A stretch of DNA of 6,414 nt from an archaeon (GTDB lineage: Archaea > Nanobdellota > Nanobdellia > SCGC-AAA011-G17 > GW2011-AR17): NCBI GenBank assembly GCA_023245755.1, contig JAHFJQ010000062.1, positions 1-6,414 of the forward strand, given 5' to 3'. This document shows, in pieces, positions 4,871-6,414 of this stretch (positions are counted from its first letter, which is position 1; each line of letters begins with the position of its first letter). Under the pieces are notes generated by a model that did not search any database, was not told the origin of the DNA, and saw only the letters and a program-made list of their open reading frames with translations. Made by a program: the position numbers and the translations under genes.

Positions 4871-6065
4871 GTAAGAGATCCTCCGTTGTTTCTTTTTTTC
4901 GGATTAAAAAATCTTTTTCATTGTCAATGAGAACTTCTGCAGGAAAACTTTGACCATTGTAACGCGAAGCCATCACAAAGCCATATGCTCCAGAAACTTG
5001 AATCGCAAGAATATTTCCCTCTTGCAGCTTTGGCATAGCACGATCTCTTGCAAAGAAATCTGTCGTTTCACATACTGGGCCAACAAGATTATAGCTCTCT
5101 GTATTTTCTTTTTCTGGATCATTTGCTAAAATAAAAGGATGATATGCATCATATAATGCAGGACGGATTAAAGTAGCCATACTTGCATCAAGACCAATAA
5201 ATTTTCCCTTTACTGTTGTTACTTCTGTAAGAATGGTACCGGACTGAGCAACAATATATCTGCCTGGTTCAATGATTAATTTTGCCGGATGCGTAAATGC
5301 TTGTCTAAACACTTTTCCTAAATGGTGCATGTCTATGGGGCTTTCTCCTGGCTCGTATGGCACCCCAAAACCACTTCCAAGATCTATCCATTCAAAGCGA
5401 ATATCTAAAGATGTTTCTATTCTTGCAGCAATTTCTAATACTTTCCTTACTAATTTTTGAAAATATTCCTCATCAAAGATTATACATCCTGTATGGACAT
5501 GTAATCCAAAACGTTTTATGCCAGATTCTTTTGCTAGGGCATATGCTTTAGAGAGCGTTTCTTCATCCATGCCAAACTTTGAACCTTCGCCACCGACATT
5601 TACCTCATTAAATTTTCCTTTTCCAAATCCAGGATTTACACGAAAAGATATTACCTGCGGAGTTCCATACTGAAGAAGTCTAGGAAATATAGAAATATCA
5701 TCTAAATTTATCAAGATCCCTAACTGCATAGCCTTTTCTAAATCTTTGTTTGTTGGATTCACTGTCGTAAACACAGATTTGCTCATATCAAAACCTGCTT
5801 CTTTTGCAAGGGTCATCTCGACAACATTACAACAATCCGCACCTACACCTTGCTGGGCTATGAGTTTTAATAGAGTAAAATTAGCATTTGCTTTAATGGC
5901 ATAACAAATGTTTGTATTTGGAAAGGCATCTTTTAGATCTTGTATTTTTTGCAGAATAATTTGTTTATCATAGACATACAAAGGAGTGCCATATTTCTTT
6001 GCTATTGCAACTGCTGAAAGCTTTCCTATTTGTAGTTCCATGGTGTCCCAGGGAATAAAATACAT
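4857..6065 (-). CDS. lysA: Diaminopimelate decarboxylase
   Basis: LysA removes CO2 from meso-diaminopimelate to give lysine, the last step of the DAP pathway, using pyridoxal phosphate in the cytosol. The 402 residues match the family's usual length. The PLP-binding lysine is K58 in CYAIKANAN (54-62), at the start of the alanine-racemase-like barrel. HVHTGC is at 189-194, the glycine-rich phosphate-binding segment LGSGFG at 229-234, EPGRY at 266-270, the GPVCETTD active-site loop with C332 and D336 at 329-336, and the C-terminal SRYN with Y369 before PAEVLID. The long form from the ATG at 6065 is preferred over an ATG at 6041, because the segment FIPWDTMELQIGKL aligns with the usual first strand before GTPLYVYD. 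No clear Shine-Dalgarno precedes 6065. The gap to the upstream gene is 11 bases, so coupled translation is likely. The last 14 bases overlap the aspartokinase gene. Related PLP decarboxylases (ornithine, carboxynorspermidine) are less likely, given the CES/T-x-D loop and the aspartokinase neighbour. Confidence 0.92.
   Translation of the reverse strand: MYFIPWDTMELQIGKLSAVAIAKKYGTPLYVYDKQIILQKIQDLKDAFPNTNICYAIKANANFTLLKLIAQQGVGADCCNVVEMTLAKEAGFDMSKSVFTTVNPTNKDLEKAMQLGILINLDDISIFPRLLQYGTPQVISFRVNPGFGKGKFNEVNVGGEGSKFGMDEETLSKAYALAKESGIKRFGLHVHTGCIIFDEEYFQKLVRKVLEIAARIETSLDIRFEWIDLGSGFGVPYEPGESPIDMHHLGKVFRQAFTHPAKLIIEPGRYIVAQSGTILTEVTTVKGKFIGLDASMATLIRPALYDAYHPFILANDPEKENTESYNLVGPVCETTDFFARDRAMPKLQEGNILAIQVSGAYGFVMASRYNGQSFPAEVLIDNEKDFLIRKKETTEDLLRGQL
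4879..4884 (-). promoter_or_regulatory. Shine-Dalgarno of the aspartokinase gene, inside lysA
   Basis: The minus strand reads GGAGGA eight bases before the GTG at 4870. It lies within the last codons of lysA, supports the GTG start, and indicates coupled translation of the overlapping pair. Confidence 0.65.
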
Positions 6066-6076
6066 ATTTAAAAAGC

Positions 6077-6414
6077 TTAGCCTATGCGAGAGCCAGACTT
6101 TGCAGTTTTTTCTGGGCTGAGAATGATGAGCTTTCCATCGGAGTCTGCTGCAAGGAGCATCCCATGACTTTCTACACCACGAATCACTGCAGGTTGAAGA
6201 TTTGTAAACACAGCAATTTGTTTTCCGAGTAATTCTTCAGGTTTGTAATGCTGTCGTATGCCTGCTACGATTTGACGAGCTTTTTCTTCTCCTACATCTA
6301 CTTGGAGAATGTAGAGACGATCTGCATTGGGATGCGGCTCTACTTTACGAATAGTCCCCACTTTGAATTTTAACTTTTCCCAATCGGAAAAGGGAATAGA
6401 TGCTTGCGTTTCTT
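6077..6414 (-). CDS. Methionyl-tRNA synthetase C-terminal / beta-subunit tRNA-binding domain (5' end beyond window)
   Basis: The frame is open from the right edge to the TAA at 6077-6079, 112 codons, so the N-terminus is missing. An internal GTG at 6361 is not the start, because the domain's first strand (SDWEKLKFKVG) lies upstream of it. The rest is a textbook EMAPII/Arc1p-type tRNA-binding OB-fold: VGTIRKVEPHPNADRL, then VDVGEE, RQIVAGI, the GKQIAVFTNLQPAVIRG strand-turn, and ESHGMLLAA before a final strand and Gly-Ser-Arg-Ile. In archaea this domain occurs as the C-terminus of methionyl-tRNA synthetase or as a separate small protein that raises tRNA affinity. Which applies here depends on sequence beyond the window. 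It is the first visible gene of the operon, 11 bases before lysA. Confidence 0.88.
   Translation of the reverse strand, partial: ETQASIPFSDWEKLKFKVGTIRKVEPHPNADRLYILQVDVGEEKARQIVAGIRQHYKPEELLGKQIAVFTNLQPAVIRGVESHGMLLAADSDGKLIILSPEKTAKSGSRIG

Noticed and set aside
6077..6361. GTG at 6361 as the true start of the tRNA-binding domain gene
   Set aside because: It would cut off the first strand of the OB-fold. The conserved frame continues upstream to the window edge.
1..6414. CRISPR arrays, insertion sequences, toxin-antitoxin pairs or defence systems
   Set aside because: I saw no regular direct repeats, terminal inverted repeats, transposase or nuclease-helicase motifs other than the LAGLIDADG gene.

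Overview
This is an AT-rich stretch of an archaeal chromosome. The archaeal assignment rests on two tRNA genes interrupted by short introns that fold as bulge-helix-bulge (BHB) motifs, on TTTATAAA-type TATA boxes placed about 25-30 bases before predicted transcript starts, and on tRNAs without an encoded CCA. The lineage cannot be fixed from this window. A small-genome (DPANN-like) archaeon is possible, but that is a guess.

Layout. Bases 1-1484 (minus) hold the 5' part of an unrecognised single-pass membrane protein that runs off the left edge. It has two related N-terminal helical repeats, a long Pro/Ser/Thr-rich linker and one membrane segment. Bases 1485-1645 form a divergent control region. 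Bases 1646-1804 are a tRNA-Asn(GUU) gene broken by three introns (after positions 27, 37 and 44). Bases 1913-2743 encode a free-standing LAGLIDADG endonuclease with its own TATA box and a strong Shine-Dalgarno. Bases 2770-2878 are a tRNA-Ile(GAU) gene with two introns (after positions 27 and 37); its TATA box overlaps the stop codon of the endonuclease gene. Bases 2925-3317 encode a small ParB/sulfiredoxin-like protein. It converges on, and overlaps by 4 bases, a minus-strand operon read from the right edge: the tRNA-binding domain of methionyl-tRNA synthetase (partial), then lysA (diaminopimelate decarboxylase), then a divergent aspartokinase with an enlarged C-terminal regulatory region.

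How it works together. The right-hand operon carries the first and last steps of the diaminopimelate route to lysine (aspartokinase and LysA), behind a tRNA-binding protein or domain. The centre is the most unusual part: two multi-intron tRNAs flank a homing-type endonuclease, and both share an intron at 27/28 whose BHB borrows the 3' strand of the D stem. Once all introns are removed, both tRNAs fold into perfect cloverleaves (72 and 75 nt). The fold of the precursors suggests that the introns leave in a fixed order. The organism should have a splicing endonuclease of broad specificity.
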